34,285 nucleotides of DNA from JACDQM01 sp044373315 (GCF_044373315.1 NZ_JBILQK010000040.1:1-34285); one strand, 5' to 3'; shown: positions 14,487 to 23,096, counted from the first letter of the stretch. Notes: generated from the letters alone by a model not told the origin. Numbers and translations: made by a program.

Positions 14487-16040
14487 ATGTTGGACGACAA
14501 CCTCAAGGCACAGCTCAAGGCCTATCTGGAGCGCGTGACCCTGCCGTTCGAGATCGAGGCATCACTGAGCGACTCTGAGAGCTCCCGCGAATTGCAGCAG
14601 TTGCTGCAGGACATCGCCGCGATGTCCGACAAGATCGCGCTGAAGACAGACGGCCAGGATGCGCGCCGTCCTTCTTTCACGCTGAAGCGCACCGGCACCG
14701 AGCAAAGCCTGCGCTTTGCCGCCATCCCGCTGGGCCATGAATTCACCTCGCTGGTGCTGGCCCTGCTGTGGACCGGTGGCCACCCACCCAAGGTCGAGGC
14801 GGACGTGATCGAGCAGATCAAGGCCCTGGACGGCGACTTCAGCTTCGAGGTCTACATGTCCCTGAGCTGCCACAACTGCCCGGACGTGGTGCAGGCGCTG
14901 TCGCTGATGAGCGTGCTGAACCCCAAGGTCAAGACTGTCATCGTTGACGGCGCGCTGTTCCAGGACGAGGTCAATGCCCGCGAAATCATGGCCGTGCCGA
15001 GCATCTACCTGAACGGTGCACCCTTTGGTTCGGGCCGCATGACGGTGGAAGAGATTGTGGCCAAGCTCGATACCGGCGCCGCGGCGCGCGATGCCGCCAA
15101 GCTGTCCGCTAAGGACGCCTTCGATGTGCTGATCGTCGGCGGCGGCCCGGCTGGCGCGGCCGCAGCGGTCTATGCCGCCCGCAAGGGCATCCGCACCGGC
15201 GTGGCGGCCGAGCGCTTCGGCGGCCAGGTCAACGACACGCTGGCGATCGAAAACTACATCTCGGTGCTGGAGACCGACGGCCCGAAGTTCGCCGCAGCGC
15301 TGGAGCAGCACGTCAAGCACTACGACGTGGACATCATGAACCTGCAACGCGCCGACAAGCTGATCCCGGCTGCACAGCCCGGCGGCCTGATCGAGGTGCA
15401 ACTGGCCAATGGCGGCGTGCTCAAGAGCAAGACTGTGATCTTGTCCACCGGCGCGCGTTGGAGAAACGTTAACGTGCCTGGCGAGCAGGAATACAAGAAC
15501 AAGGGCGTGGCCTACTGCCCGCATTGCGACGGACCGCTGTTCAAGGGCAAGCGCGTGGCAGTGATCGGCGGGGGCAACTCAGGTGTTGAGGCCGCGATCG
15601 ACCTGGCCGGCATCGTCGCCCACGTCAGCCTGCTGGAATTCGGCGATGCGCTTCGTGCCGACGCGGTGCTGGTGAAGAAGCTGCAAAGCCTGCCCAATGT
15701 TTCGATCCACACCCAGGCACAGACCACCGAGTTCACCGGCGAGGGCGGCAAGCTCAACGGCCTGAACTACACCGACCGTGCCAGCGGCGAAGCCCGGCGC
15801 ATCGAGTTGGAAGGCGTGTTCGTGCAGATCGGTCTGGTGCCCAATACCGAATGGCTGCGTGGCACGGTTGAGCTGAGCAAGTTCGGAGAGATCATCGTCG
15901 ACGCCAAGGGCCACACCTCGGTGCCGGGCGTGTTCGCCGCCGGTGATGTGACGACCGTGCCCTACAAGCAGATCGTGATCGCCGCGGGCGACGGTGCGAA
16001 GGCAGCGCTGTCCGCCTTCGATCACCTGATTCGCAACTGA
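14487..16040 (+). CDS. ahpF: Alkyl hydroperoxide reductase subunit F
   Basis: A 517-residue NADH:peroxiredoxin reductase that recharges AhpC. The N-terminal tandem thioredoxin-fold domain carries Cys128-x-x-Cys131 (CHNC). The FAD-binding GGGPAGAAAAVYAARKGI and the thioredoxin-reductase-like Cys344-x-x-Cys347 (CPHC) follow. The NAD-binding GGGNSGVEAAIDLAG and the C-terminal FAD motif GVFAAGDVTTVPYKQ complete it. Cysteine positions equal E. coli AhpF within one residue. ATG 14487 has AGAAGG nine bases upstream; ATG 14478 is in frame but abuts that site. The gene is transcribed with or just after ahpC and converges on rarD with a 6-base gap. Confidence 0.97.
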   Translation: MLDDNLKAQLKAYLERVTLPFEIEASLSDSESSRELQQLLQDIAAMSDKIALKTDGQDARRPSFTLKRTGTEQSLRFAAIPLGHEFTSLVLALLWTGGHPPKVEADVIEQIKALDGDFSFEVYMSLSCHNCPDVVQALSLMSVLNPKVKTVIVDGALFQDEVNAREIMAVPSIYLNGAPFGSGRMTVEEIVAKLDTGAAARDAAKLSAKDAFDVLIVGGGPAGAAAAVYAARKGIRTGVAAERFGGQVNDTLAIENYISVLETDGPKFAAALEQHVKHYDVDIMNLQRADKLIPAAQPGGLIEVQLANGGVLKSKTVILSTGARWRNVNVPGEQEYKNKGVAYCPHCDGPLFKGKRVAVIGGGNSGVEAAIDLAGIVAHVSLLEFGDALRADAVLVKKLQSLPNVSIHTQAQTTEFTGEGGKLNGLNYTDRASGEARRIELEGVFVQIGLVPNTEWLRGTVELSKFGEIIVDAKGHTSVPGVFAAGDVTTVPYKQIVIAAGDGAKAALSAFDHLIRN

Positions 16041-16046
16041 TCGCTT

Positions 16047-16934
16047 TCAGGCCGAGGGTCGGCGGCTGCGCCACAGACCCTCGGCGCTGTAGACCACCAG
16101 CGCAGTCCAGATAAGCACAAAGCCCAGCACGCGTGCGCCGCCGAAGGGCTCTTGATACAGCCAGACGCCCAGCCCGAACTGCAGACTGGGCGAGATGTAT
16201 TGCAGCAGCCCTAGTGTGGCCAGCGGAATGCGGCGCGCACCGGCGGCAAACAGCAGCAAGGGCAGGGCGGTCAGCGGGCCGGCAAACATCAGCAGCCCCA
16301 GGTCCGCCATATCGGCTTGCGCAAATGCGCTGCTGCCTTGGTGGGTCCACCAGGCCAGCGCTGCAGCGGCCACTGGCGTCAGCAGCATGGTCTCCAGCGC
16401 CAGGCCCTCCAGCGCACCCAGCTTGGCGATCTTGCGCAGCAGTCCGTACACACCGAAGCTAACCGCCAACACCAGCGCTACCCAGGGCAAGTGCCCGGTC
16501 AGCACGGTCAGCCACAGCACGCCGGCCGCCGCCAGCCCCACCGCCAGCCACTGCATCGGGCGCGGGCGCTCACGCAGGAACACAAAGCCCAGCGCCACAT
16601 TGACCAGTGGGTTGATGAAGTAGCCCAGGCTGGCGTCCAGCACATGGTCGTTCTGCACTGCCCAGACATAGACCAGCCAGTTCAGCGACAGCAGCAGCGC
16701 CGATACCGCAAACGCAGCCAGCACGCGAGGCTGCTTCAGCACCTCGCCCAGCCAGGCCCAGCGCCGCAGCAGGGCCAGCAGGCCCAGCACGAAGACCATG
16801 CACCACAGCGTGCGGTGCGCCACCACCTCCAGCGCTGGCACATCGGCCACCTGCTTGAAGTAGAGTGGAAACAGACCCCATGCCGCATAGGCGAGGGCGG
16901 CGCTCAGCACGCCTTTGGATACTTCAGAAGTCAT
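16047..16934 (-). CDS. rarD: EamA-family transporter, RarD type
   Basis: A 295-residue integral membrane protein of the RarD subgroup of EamA transporters. The N-terminus KGVLSAALAYAAWGLFPLYFKQVADVPALEVVAHRTLWC is characteristic (conserved WG-x-x-P-L-Y-x-K and the E-x-x-A-H-R stretch). NWLVYVWAVQNDHVLDASLGYFINPLVNVALG is the other RarD hallmark. About ten transmembrane helices are visible. The substrate is unknown, although the E. coli gene was named for chloramphenicol sensitivity. It is divergent from the GNAT gene (81-base gap) and convergent with ahpF. Confidence 0.92.
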   Translation of the reverse strand: MTSEVSKGVLSAALAYAAWGLFPLYFKQVADVPALEVVAHRTLWCMVFVLGLLALLRRWAWLGEVLKQPRVLAAFAVSALLLSLNWLVYVWAVQNDHVLDASLGYFINPLVNVALGFVFLRERPRPMQWLAVGLAAAGVLWLTVLTGHLPWVALVLAVSFGVYGLLRKIAKLGALEGLALETMLLTPVAAAALAWWTHQGSSAFAQADMADLGLLMFAGPLTALPLLLFAAGARRIPLATLGLLQYISPSLQFGLGVWLYQEPFGGARVLGFVLIWTALVVYSAEGLWRSRRPSA

Positions 16935-17003
16935 CGATGTCGCAGCGCCTGGGCAGGCAGTTCAGAACCAGCATTGTCGCGGCCGCCTGCACTGCCCCTG
17001 CGT

Positions 17004-17009
17004 CACAAT
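17004..17009 (+). promoter_or_regulatory. Candidate -10 box CACAAT immediately before the GNAT gene
   Basis: CACAAT ends 6 bases before the ATG at 17016, so transcription would start at or next to the A of the start codon (leaderless mRNA). No Shine-Dalgarno is present in the remaining space. Confidence 0.4.
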
Positions 17010-17015
17010 CGGGAC

Positions 17016-17579
17016 ATGAGCGAAAACAGCTTCCCTGACTTGCAGACTGAGCGTCTGCGCCTTCGAGAGATTGTGGCGGCCGATGCGCCGGCGCTGCTGG
17101 ACATCCACTCCGACCGGGAGGCCATGCGCTGGTTCGGAACCGACCCCTTGCAGGATCTGGCGCAGGCCGAACAGCTCGTCAACACCTTTGCAAGTTGGCG
17201 GCTCTTGCCCGCGCCCGGCACCCGTTGGGGCCTGGAGCGCAAGTCGGACGGCCAGCTGATCGGCAGCTGCGGCTTGTTCAACTGGAACCGCAATTGGCGG
17301 CGCTGCATCCTGGGCTATGAACTGGCCCGCCCGGCCTGGGGCCAGGGCCTGATGAGCGAAGCTCTGCGCGCGGTGCTGCCCTGGGGCTACAGCCCGCAGG
17401 GCATGGCGCTGAACCGGGTGGAAGCGATGATCCATGCCGAGAACGCGCCGTCGCTGAAGCTGGCGGAACAACTGGGCTTCCAGTTGGAAGGACGCTTGCG
17501 CGAAGTGGCCTTCTGGGGTGGCCGCCATCACGACCTGCTGCTGCACGCCCGGCTGGCCAGCGATCAGGTGCCTGGCTGA
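17016..17579 (+). CDS. GNAT family N-acetyltransferase, RimJ/RimL-like
   Basis: A 187-residue acetyl-CoA-dependent acetyltransferase of the RimJ/RimL/PA-type GNAT group. It begins with the hallmark LQTERLRLREIVAADAPALLDIHSD. The acetyl-CoA binding region includes LGYELARPAWGQGLMSEALRAVL, followed by NRVEAMIHAENAPSLKLAEQLGFQLEGRLRE. Substrates in this group include ribosomal protein N-termini, amino acids and small amines, and the specific one is not predictable. The last 16 bases overlap the 3' end of truC on the other strand. The start follows a -10-like box with no leader. Confidence 0.88.
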   Translation: MSENSFPDLQTERLRLREIVAADAPALLDIHSDREAMRWFGTDPLQDLAQAEQLVNTFASWRLLPAPGTRWGLERKSDGQLIGSCGLFNWNRNWRRCILGYELARPAWGQGLMSEALRAVLPWGYSPQGMALNRVEAMIHAENAPSLKLAEQLGFQLEGRLREVAFWGGRHHDLLLHARLASDQVPG

Positions 17580-18304
17580 TCCGCGTCCGGCGCAGCGTCC
17601 CACTGCCATTCGCCGCGTTCACGCAAGCGCTGCCATTCCGGCCCCAGCGGCGCCTGCAGGCGCAGCATCTCGCCGCTGGCCGGGTGCCGCAACTCCAGCG
17701 CGCAGGCATGCAGCCACAGTCGCTGCAACCCAACAAAGCCTGCCACCGCTCGGTTCAGCGGACCCTTGCCATGGGTGGCATCTCCGATGATGGGGTGCGT
17801 GAGGTGCTTGAAGTGGCGGCGGATCTGATGCCGGCGCCCTGTTTCGGGCCGGGCCTCGAGCAGCGCGTAGCGGCTGGTCTCGAAACGCGGGTCCACCACC
17901 AGCGGCCACTCGACGCGGCCGAGCCGTCGCCAAGCGGTGCGTGAGGGCAGCAGCTCCTGCCCGGCCGACGCGCGCTCCGGGTCACGCGCCAAGTGGTGTT
18001 CGATCAGGCCACCGCGCTCGGCAGGCCAACCGCGCACCAGCGCGATATAGCGCTTCGTCATGGCGCCCGTCTCAAAAGCCTGGCCCAGCAGCGAAGCCAC
18101 CTCGGCCGACAGGGCGAACAGCAGCACGCCCGAAGTGCCCTTGTCGAGCCGGTGCACCGGCCAGACCGGGCGGCCCAGTTGGTCGCGCAGCATCTGCAGC
18201 GCGAAGTGCTGCTCATGCGCATCCAGCGCGCTGCGATGCACCAGCAGCCCGGCCGGCTTGTCGATGGCCGCAAGCTGCTCATCGAGGTGAAGAATGTTCA
18301 GCAT
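17564..18304 (-). CDS. truC: RluA-family pseudouridine synthase, TruC type (tRNA position 65)
   Basis: A 246-residue pseudouridine synthase. The catalytic motif HRLDKGTSGVLLF has Asp54 as nucleophile. GRRHQIRRHFKHLTHPIIGDATHGKG is the family motif II/III region. The absence of an S4 domain, the short length and the N-terminal ILHLDEQLAAIDKPAGLLVHRSALD match TruC, which makes pseudouridine 65 in tRNA, better than RluA, RluC or RluD. The ATG at 18304 directly precedes MLNILHLD. It ends inside the GNAT gene, overlapping by 16 bases in a tail-to-tail arrangement. Confidence 0.85.
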   Translation of the reverse strand: MLNILHLDEQLAAIDKPAGLLVHRSALDAHEQHFALQMLRDQLGRPVWPVHRLDKGTSGVLLFALSAEVASLLGQAFETGAMTKRYIALVRGWPAERGGLIEHHLARDPERASAGQELLPSRTAWRRLGRVEWPLVVDPRFETSRYALLEARPETGRRHQIRRHFKHLTHPIIGDATHGKGPLNRAVAGFVGLQRLWLHACALELRHPASGEMLRLQAPLGPEWQRLRERGEWQWDAAPDADQPGT

Positions 18305-18441
18305 CCCGTGAATAAGTGGTCTGGGGCTAGGTTTTGCCCCACAAAGGGGGAAAGACGACAGGCACTGTCAACCGAAACAATGCTGTCACACGTTGCATCC
18401 ATCATGTCAACGCGAAACGCAGAAGTTCTGGAGTGCCCACC

Positions 18442-18564
18442 ATGCCTGAAATCGTGACTGTCGGACGTCGTTCGCCGCTGGCTGCGGCGCTGGACTGGAT
18501 CTTGTCCGTGTTTGGACGCGACCCGCTGAGCTGGCCGCCGCGCCAGCAACGCCTGGGCCGCTGA
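18442..18564 (+). CDS. Possible 40-residue protein of unknown function
   Basis: A short open frame beginning MPEIVTVGRRSPLAAALDWILSVFGRDPLSWPPRQQRLGR. GGAG is well spaced (8 bases) before the ATG. The product is basic with a central hydrophobic helix (LAAALDWILSVFG) that could associate with the membrane. It is the only gene-like content in the 279-base gap between truC (ending its upstream side at 18304) and ychJ (18584). I do not recognise a family. It could be a chance frame. Confidence 0.4.
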   Translation: MPEIVTVGRRSPLAAALDWILSVFGRDPLSWPPRQQRLGR

Positions 18565-18583
18565 CACGCCGGCGGCGCGAGAG

Positions 18584-18994
18584 CTATTTCAGCTCGCCGT
18601 CGAGGTAGTACCAGACGCCATCCTCGCGCACGAAGCGGCTGATCTCATGCAGCCGGTGCGCCCGCCCGCCAAGCTTGCTGCGGGCCACGAATTCCACCGT
18701 TGCATGCTCGGCATCTTGTGAAAGATGCTGCCGCACTTCCAGCCCTAGCCACTTCAAGCCCGCCTGATCGGGCGCCAACTCGGCCGGTCGCGTGCTGGCA
18801 TGCCAGCTGGCCTGCAAATAGGCCATATCTCTCCGCACGAAGGCGCTGTAGCGCGAGCGCATCAGTGCTTCAGCGCTCGCAGCGCCCAGCCTGCCATCAG
18901 CGGCAAAGCTCTGGTGCAGCGCGCCGCAGCAGTCGGCATAGGGTCGGCTACTGCCGCATGGGCAGGGCTCGTCGTTCTTGTTCTCAGCGCTCAT
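18584..18994 (-). CDS. ychJ: YchJ family protein with SEC-C zinc-binding motif (UPF0225)
   Basis: A 136-residue protein with an N-terminal SEC-C type zinc-binding motif PCPCGSSRPYADCCG followed by the YchJ central domain (AEALMRSRYSAFVRRDMAYLQASWH and FVARSKLGGRAHRLHEISRFVREDGVWYYLDGE). Its function is not established; the SEC-C motif binds zinc, and in SecA it contacts SecB and ribosomes. The start at 18994 overlaps the stop of the upstream MarR-GNAT gene by 11 bases, indicating co-transcription. The in-frame start at 19030 lies deeper inside that gene and is less likely. Confidence 0.88.
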   Translation of the reverse strand: MSAENKNDEPCPCGSSRPYADCCGALHQSFAADGRLGAASAEALMRSRYSAFVRRDMAYLQASWHASTRPAELAPDQAGLKWLGLEVRQHLSQDAEHATVEFVARSKLGGRAHRLHEISRFVREDGVWYYLDGELK

Positions 18995-19955
18995 CCAGCT
19001 CAAGTTCCCAAGTCTCTCCGACCAGATCATGCCCGAAGCTGTGGTGCGCTTCGCTGGCGATCAGCCGGTAGCCCTGGGCGGCATAGATGCCGCGTGCGGC
19101 GCCTAGCAGGCTGTTGGTCCACAGACGGATGCGGCGGTAGCCGGCCTGGCGCGCAAAGTCTTCGCAGCGCGTTACCAACTGCTTGCCAAGGCCCAGGCCG
19201 CGCGCCGCGGGCTCCACCAGCAACATGCGCAACTGGGCCATGCCCTCCAGCGGCGCGCCTGACACGTCGTCCCGGGCCTGGACCAAGAAGACGCAGCCCA
19301 GGCGCTCGGCGCCCGCACCTTCGCCGCGGACGGCGATCCAGCCGGCTTCGCGTGATGGATCGAAGCGTTCGATGAACTGCGCGGCGATCTGTGCCACCAG
19401 GGCCTCGAAACGCAGGTCCCAGCCGTATTCATGCGCATACAGAGCGCCATGGCGGCCGATCACCCAGCCGAGGTCGCCGCTTTGCAGCGGCCGCAACTGC
19501 GTCTCGCCTGGCGCCTCATCGCCCAGCATGGCCTGCACGCGCTCCAGTGCGCGTAGCAGGCGATGTTGCTGCGGCGCGTTGAGCCGCGCCAGCATCTGGC
19601 TGGTCTGCGCCTGGCTGCCCTGGTCCAGCGGCGCGAAGGCGCGGCGGCCGGCCGCCGTCAGCGTGAGCAGCGATTGCCTGGCGTCGGCCGGATTGGCGCG
19701 GGCCTTGATGAGGCCACGTTCTCGCAGGCCCTTGAGTAGGCGGCTCAGATAGCCCAAGTCCAGCTTCAGCTCGTGCGCGAGTGCGGTGGCGCTCAGCGGC
19801 GCGCCGGCATGCGCGAACTCCCACAGCAGGCGGGCCTCGCTGAGGCTGAACTCGGTGCGCGACAGGCCTTCCTCCAGCACGCCGATGCGGCGCGTATAGA
19901 AACGGTTGAAAGCACGAACGGCGGCGATGTGTGCGGCGGTGTCGGTGGCGTCCAT
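18984..19955 (-). CDS. Fusion of MarR-type winged-helix regulator and GNAT acetyltransferase
   Basis: A 323-residue two-domain protein. Residues about 1-140 form a MarR winged helix-turn-helix (VRAFNRFYTRRIGVLEEGLSRTEFSLSEARLLWEF, ATALAHELKLDLGYLSRLLKGLRERGLI). Residues about 160-320 form a GNAT domain with the acetyl-CoA loop RMLLVEPAARGLGLGKQLV and a typical ending (YRRIRLWTNSLLGAARGIYAAQGYRL). Such MarR-GNAT fusions are a known architecture of unknown signal. ATG 19955 is preferred because GAAG lies nine bases upstream; ATG 19964 and TTG 19991 are in frame. A palindrome at 19976-19994 is a likely autoregulatory operator. It overlaps ychJ by 11 bases and is divergent from uvrD. Confidence 0.88.
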   Translation of the reverse strand: MDATDTAAHIAAVRAFNRFYTRRIGVLEEGLSRTEFSLSEARLLWEFAHAGAPLSATALAHELKLDLGYLSRLLKGLRERGLIKARANPADARQSLLTLTAAGRRAFAPLDQGSQAQTSQMLARLNAPQQHRLLRALERVQAMLGDEAPGETQLRPLQSGDLGWVIGRHGALYAHEYGWDLRFEALVAQIAAQFIERFDPSREAGWIAVRGEGAGAERLGCVFLVQARDDVSGAPLEGMAQLRMLLVEPAARGLGLGKQLVTRCEDFARQAGYRRIRLWTNSLLGAARGIYAAQGYRLIASEAHHSFGHDLVGETWELELDER

Positions 19956-19975
19956 GCTCCGCATCTTCGTTCTGA

Positions 19976-19994
19976 TGCTTGCTTTTGGCAAGCA
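19976..19994. promoter_or_regulatory. Palindromic candidate operator between the MarR-GNAT gene and uvrD
   Basis: TGCTTGC (19976-19982) and GCAAGCA (19988-19994) are perfect complements around TTTTG. The length, symmetry and position just upstream of a MarR-family gene fit a MarR-type operator. It also lies about 20 bases before the -10 box of uvrD, so bound protein could affect both genes. Confidence 0.55.
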
Positions 19995-20014
19995 ATTGAA
20001 TGCACCGTGGAACT

Positions 20015-20020
20015 TAGAAT
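20015..20020 (+). promoter_or_regulatory. Candidate -10 box TAGAAT of uvrD
   Basis: TAGAAT (as TTAGAAT) ends 6 bases before the uvrD ATG at 20027, which would put the transcription start on or next to the start codon. No Shine-Dalgarno is present. Confidence 0.5.
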
Positions 20021-20026
20021 GCCGCG

Positions 20027-22441
20027 ATGAATCCGCACCCCCACGATGATCTGTTCGCGCCGGCCCCGCCGGCCATGACCGCCGGTGGCGGATTGCTGAA
20101 GAACCTCAACCCCGAGCAGCTCGCTGCCGTCACCGCGCCGGCCGAACCTGCGCTGATCCTGGCCGGCGCCGGCTCGGGCAAGACCCGCGTGCTGACCACG
20201 CGAATCGCCTGGCTCTTGCAGACCGGCCAGGCCTCGCCGGCCGGCATCATGGCGGTAACCTTCACCAACAAGGCCGCCAAGGAAATGGTGACGCGCCTGA
20301 CCACCATGCTGCCGGTGAATGTGCGCGGCATGTGGATCGGCACCTTCCACGGCCTGTGCAATCGCTTCCTGCGCGCGCACTGGAAGCTGGCCGGCCTGCC
20401 ACAAGGCTTCCAGATCCTCGACGCCAGCGACACCGTCTCGGCGATCAAGCGTGTCATCAAGGCGATGAAGCTGGACGAAGAGCGCTTCGTCCCCAAGCAG
20501 GTGGGCTGGTTCATCGCCGGCGCCAAGGAAGACGGCCTGCGCCCCAAGGACATCGAGCAGCGCGACGAGCAGACCAAGACCCTGGTGCAGGTCTACCAGG
20601 CCTACGAAGACCAGTGTCAACGCGAGGGCGTGGTCGATTTCGCCGAGCTGATGCTGCGCTCGTTCGAGCTGATGCGTGACAACGCCGCCGTGCGTGAGCA
20701 CTACCAGCGCCGCTTCCAGCACCTGCTGGTCGACGAGTTCCAGGACACCAACAAGCTGCAGTACGCCTGGCTGAAGATGTTCGCGCCACCGGGACGCGGC
20801 CAAGGCGTGTTCGCGGTGGGTGACGACGACCAGAGCATTTATGCATTCCGCGGCGCGCGCGTCGGCAATATGGCCGACTTCGAGCGCGAGTACCGTGTCA
20901 AGCAGGTGGTGAAGCTGGAGCACAACTACCGGAGCTTCGGCAATATTCTGGATACCGCCAACGAGCTGATCAGCCGCAACACCCGCCGCCTGGGCAAGAA
21001 CCTGCGCACCGAGGCCGGCCCCGGCGAGCCAGTGCGCGTGCACGAGTCCGCCAGCGATTTTGCCGATGCGCAGTGGCTGATCGAGGAAGCCCAGGCCCTG
21101 CATCGCCAGGGCATGCCGCGCCAGGAGATCGCGGTGCTCTACCGCAGCAATGCGCAGTCGCGGGTGATCGAGTCTGCGCTGTTCAATGCCGGCATCCCGT
21201 ATCGAGTCTACGGCGGCCTGCGCTTTTTCGAGCGCGCCGAAGTCAAGCACGCGCTGGCCTATCTGCGTCTGATCGAGAACGCCAACGACGACACCAGCTT
21301 CCTGCGTGTGGTGAACTTCCCCACCCGCGGCATCGGCGCGCGCACCATCGAACAGTTGCAAGATGCCGCACGCGCCAGCGGGCGCAGCCTGTATCAGAGC
21401 GTGGGCGCGGTGGCCGGCAAGGGCGGAGGCAATCTGGCGGCCTTCGTTAACCTGGTCGAGTCGATGCGCAACCTGACCGTTGGGCTCACGCTGCGCGAGA
21501 TCATCGAGCAGGTGCTGGAGACCTCGGGCCTGGCGGACTTCTACCGCACCGAAAAAGAAGGTGCCGAGCGGCTGGAAAACCTGGCCGAACTGGTGAATGC
21601 GGCCGAGGCCTTCGTTACGCAGGAGGGCTTTGGCAAAGACGCCGTTGCGCTGCCGGTGGATGAGCTTTCGCCCGGTGCCATTGCCGAAGGCCTGCCCAAT
21701 GCGGTGGCCGCCGCCGCAGCGGCAACGCCCGACGCCGAGACCGGCGAGATCATGTCGCCGCTGGCCGCGTTTCTGACCCATGCCTCGCTGGAGGCTGGCG
21801 ACAACCAAGCCCAGGCAGGCCAGGACGCGATCCAGCTGATGACGGTGCACTCGGCCAAGGGACTGGAGTTCGACGCGGTCTTCATTACCGGGCTGGAGGA
21901 AGGCCTGTTCCCGCACGAGAACTCGCTGTCCGATGCCGATGGCCTGGAGGAAGAGCGCCGGCTGATGTATGTGGCCATCACGCGTGCGCGCCAGCGCCTG
22001 TACATGAGCTTTTGCCAGACGCGCATGCTGCACGGCCAGACCCGCTACAACATCAAGAGCCGCTTCTTCGACGAGCTGCCCGAGGCCTGCCTGAAGTGGC
22101 TGACGCCGCGCAATCAGGGCTTTGGCTCCGGCTTTGCGAAGGACTACCAGAGCGCCTGGCAGCGCGGCTCGGGCCTGAAGTCGGTGGTCGGTGCCGGCCG
22201 CGTCGATAACGCCAAGGCGGCCTGGGTCGAGCCGCCCGTGCCGCCTTCGATGAAGAAAAAAGAAGACAAGGAACACGGCGGCCTCAAGGTCGGCAAGGGC
22301 GTGTTCCACACCAAGTTCGGCGAAGGCGTGCTGGTCACGCTGGAAGGCTCGGGCGCCGATGCCCGCGCCCAGGTGAACTTCGGCCGCCACGGCATGAAGT
22401 GGCTGGCGCTCAGTGTGGCCAAGCTGGCGCCGATTGATTGA
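20027..22441 (+). CDS. uvrD: DNA helicase II, UvrD/PcrA type
   Basis: An 804-residue superfamily 1A 3'-5' DNA helicase used in nucleotide excision and mismatch repair. Helicase motifs in order: Q-motif LNPEQLAAVT, Walker A AGAGSGKT (Lys52), VTFTNKAAKEM, GTFHGLCNRFLR, Walker B DEFQDTN, GDDDQSIYAFRGA, NYRS, the MTVHSAKGLEFDAVFITGLEEGLFPH motif V and RRLMYVAITRAR motif VI. The C-terminal Tudor-like domain (VGKGVFHTKFGEGVLVTLEGSG to KWLALSVAKLAPID), known to contact RNA polymerase, is intact. The full C-terminal domain favours UvrD over Rep. An 11-base direct repeat (22092-22102 and 22395-22405) lies in the 3' part. Confidence 0.96.
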   Translation: MNPHPHDDLFAPAPPAMTAGGGLLKNLNPEQLAAVTAPAEPALILAGAGSGKTRVLTTRIAWLLQTGQASPAGIMAVTFTNKAAKEMVTRLTTMLPVNVRGMWIGTFHGLCNRFLRAHWKLAGLPQGFQILDASDTVSAIKRVIKAMKLDEERFVPKQVGWFIAGAKEDGLRPKDIEQRDEQTKTLVQVYQAYEDQCQREGVVDFAELMLRSFELMRDNAAVREHYQRRFQHLLVDEFQDTNKLQYAWLKMFAPPGRGQGVFAVGDDDQSIYAFRGARVGNMADFEREYRVKQVVKLEHNYRSFGNILDTANELISRNTRRLGKNLRTEAGPGEPVRVHESASDFADAQWLIEEAQALHRQGMPRQEIAVLYRSNAQSRVIESALFNAGIPYRVYGGLRFFERAEVKHALAYLRLIENANDDTSFLRVVNFPTRGIGARTIEQLQDAARASGRSLYQSVGAVAGKGGGNLAAFVNLVESMRNLTVGLTLREIIEQVLETSGLADFYRTEKEGAERLENLAELVNAAEAFVTQEGFGKDAVALPVDELSPGAIAEGLPNAVAAAAAATPDAETGEIMSPLAAFLTHASLEAGDNQAQAGQDAIQLMTVHSAKGLEFDAVFITGLEEGLFPHENSLSDADGLEEERRLMYVAITRARQRLYMSFCQTRMLHGQTRYNIKSRFFDELPEACLKWLTPRNQGFGSGFAKDYQSAWQRGSGLKSVVGAGRVDNAKAAWVEPPVPPSMKKKEDKEHGGLKVGKGVFHTKFGEGVLVTLEGSGADARAQVNFGRHGMKWLALSVAKLAPID

Positions 22442-22500
22442 CGACTTTGATGCAAAGCGCGCGCGTTCGAGCCGCTGCTCGGCGCGCGCAGGTTCGTGCT

Positions 22501-22522
22501 ACCAGCGCGCCGACGCGCTGGT
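22501..22522. terminator. Hairpin between convergent uvrD and DUF4148 genes
   Basis: ACCAGCGCG (22501-22509) pairs perfectly with CGCGCTGGT (22514-22522) around a 4-base loop. It lies in the 98-base gap between convergent genes. No T-run follows. A longer GC-rich dyad (GCGCGCG arms, about 22457-22489) precedes it. Confidence 0.45.
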
Positions 22523-22539
22523 GACGATCAATTGAGCGC

Positions 22540-23007
22540 TCAGTGGCCGCGCTTGGGCTGGCCCGCCAGCAGCTCCGACTGGGCAGCCGGCTTGCCTTGA
22601 ATGCGCAGATGGGCGTAGTCGCTGCTGTTGCCATTGATCAGCTCAAGCTCGCCGCTGGCGCGTGCGGCCGCCAGTTCGGCCATCACTTCAGCGCGGGTCT
22701 TGGCCGAGGCCTGCTGCGTCACCACTGGGGCCAGGCCGTAGTCGGCATCCGGACGGTCCAGCTCGCCAGCGGCGCGGGCGCGCTGGAGTTCGGCCAGCAC
22801 GGTGGCTCGCGAGGTCGTCGACGGGGCGGCGGCCTCGGCGCGGCGTGCGGCTTCCGGGTTCTCGTAGTTGTGGGCCAGCAGCTCGCCAGCATTGCGGGCG
22901 CGCACCAGCTCGGCGACCACTTCTTCGCGGCTCAGACCACCTGCCATGGCGGCACCGGCAGTCAGCAGGGTCAGGGCGATCACGGACAGATTCAGATGCT
23001 TCTTCAT
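22540..23007 (-). CDS. DUF4148 family secreted protein with three internal repeats
   Basis: A 155-residue protein with a classical signal peptide (MKKHLNLSVIALTLLTAGAAMA, cleaved before GGLS), so periplasmic or secreted. The mature part has three copies of an 18-residue helical repeat of form S/T-R-x-x-V-x-A-E-L-x-x-A-R-x-x-G-E-L: SREEVVAELVRARNAGEL, SRATVLAELQRARAAGEL and TRAEVMAELAAARASGEL, separated by polar linkers. This is the DUF4148 pattern, common and often multicopy in Burkholderiales. No function is known to me. The gene stands alone, and an operator-like palindrome lies upstream at 23097. Confidence 0.8.
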   Translation of the reverse strand: MKKHLNLSVIALTLLTAGAAMAGGLSREEVVAELVRARNAGELLAHNYENPEAARRAEAAAPSTTSRATVLAELQRARAAGELDRPDADYGLAPVVTQQASAKTRAEVMAELAAARASGELELINGNSSDYAHLRIQGKPAAQSELLAGQPKRGH

Positions 23008-23096
23008 GATGATGAGTTCCTATGCGGTTGGAGTTGAGCGGCGCGTCGCTTGCTTTCCTTGACGTGGCGCGCTGCCCATGACCGAAACTTTAGAAC

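Noticed and set aside
19793..22390. 865-residue frame antisense to uvrD
   Set aside because: Shadow of the uvrD codon pattern; no family motifs.
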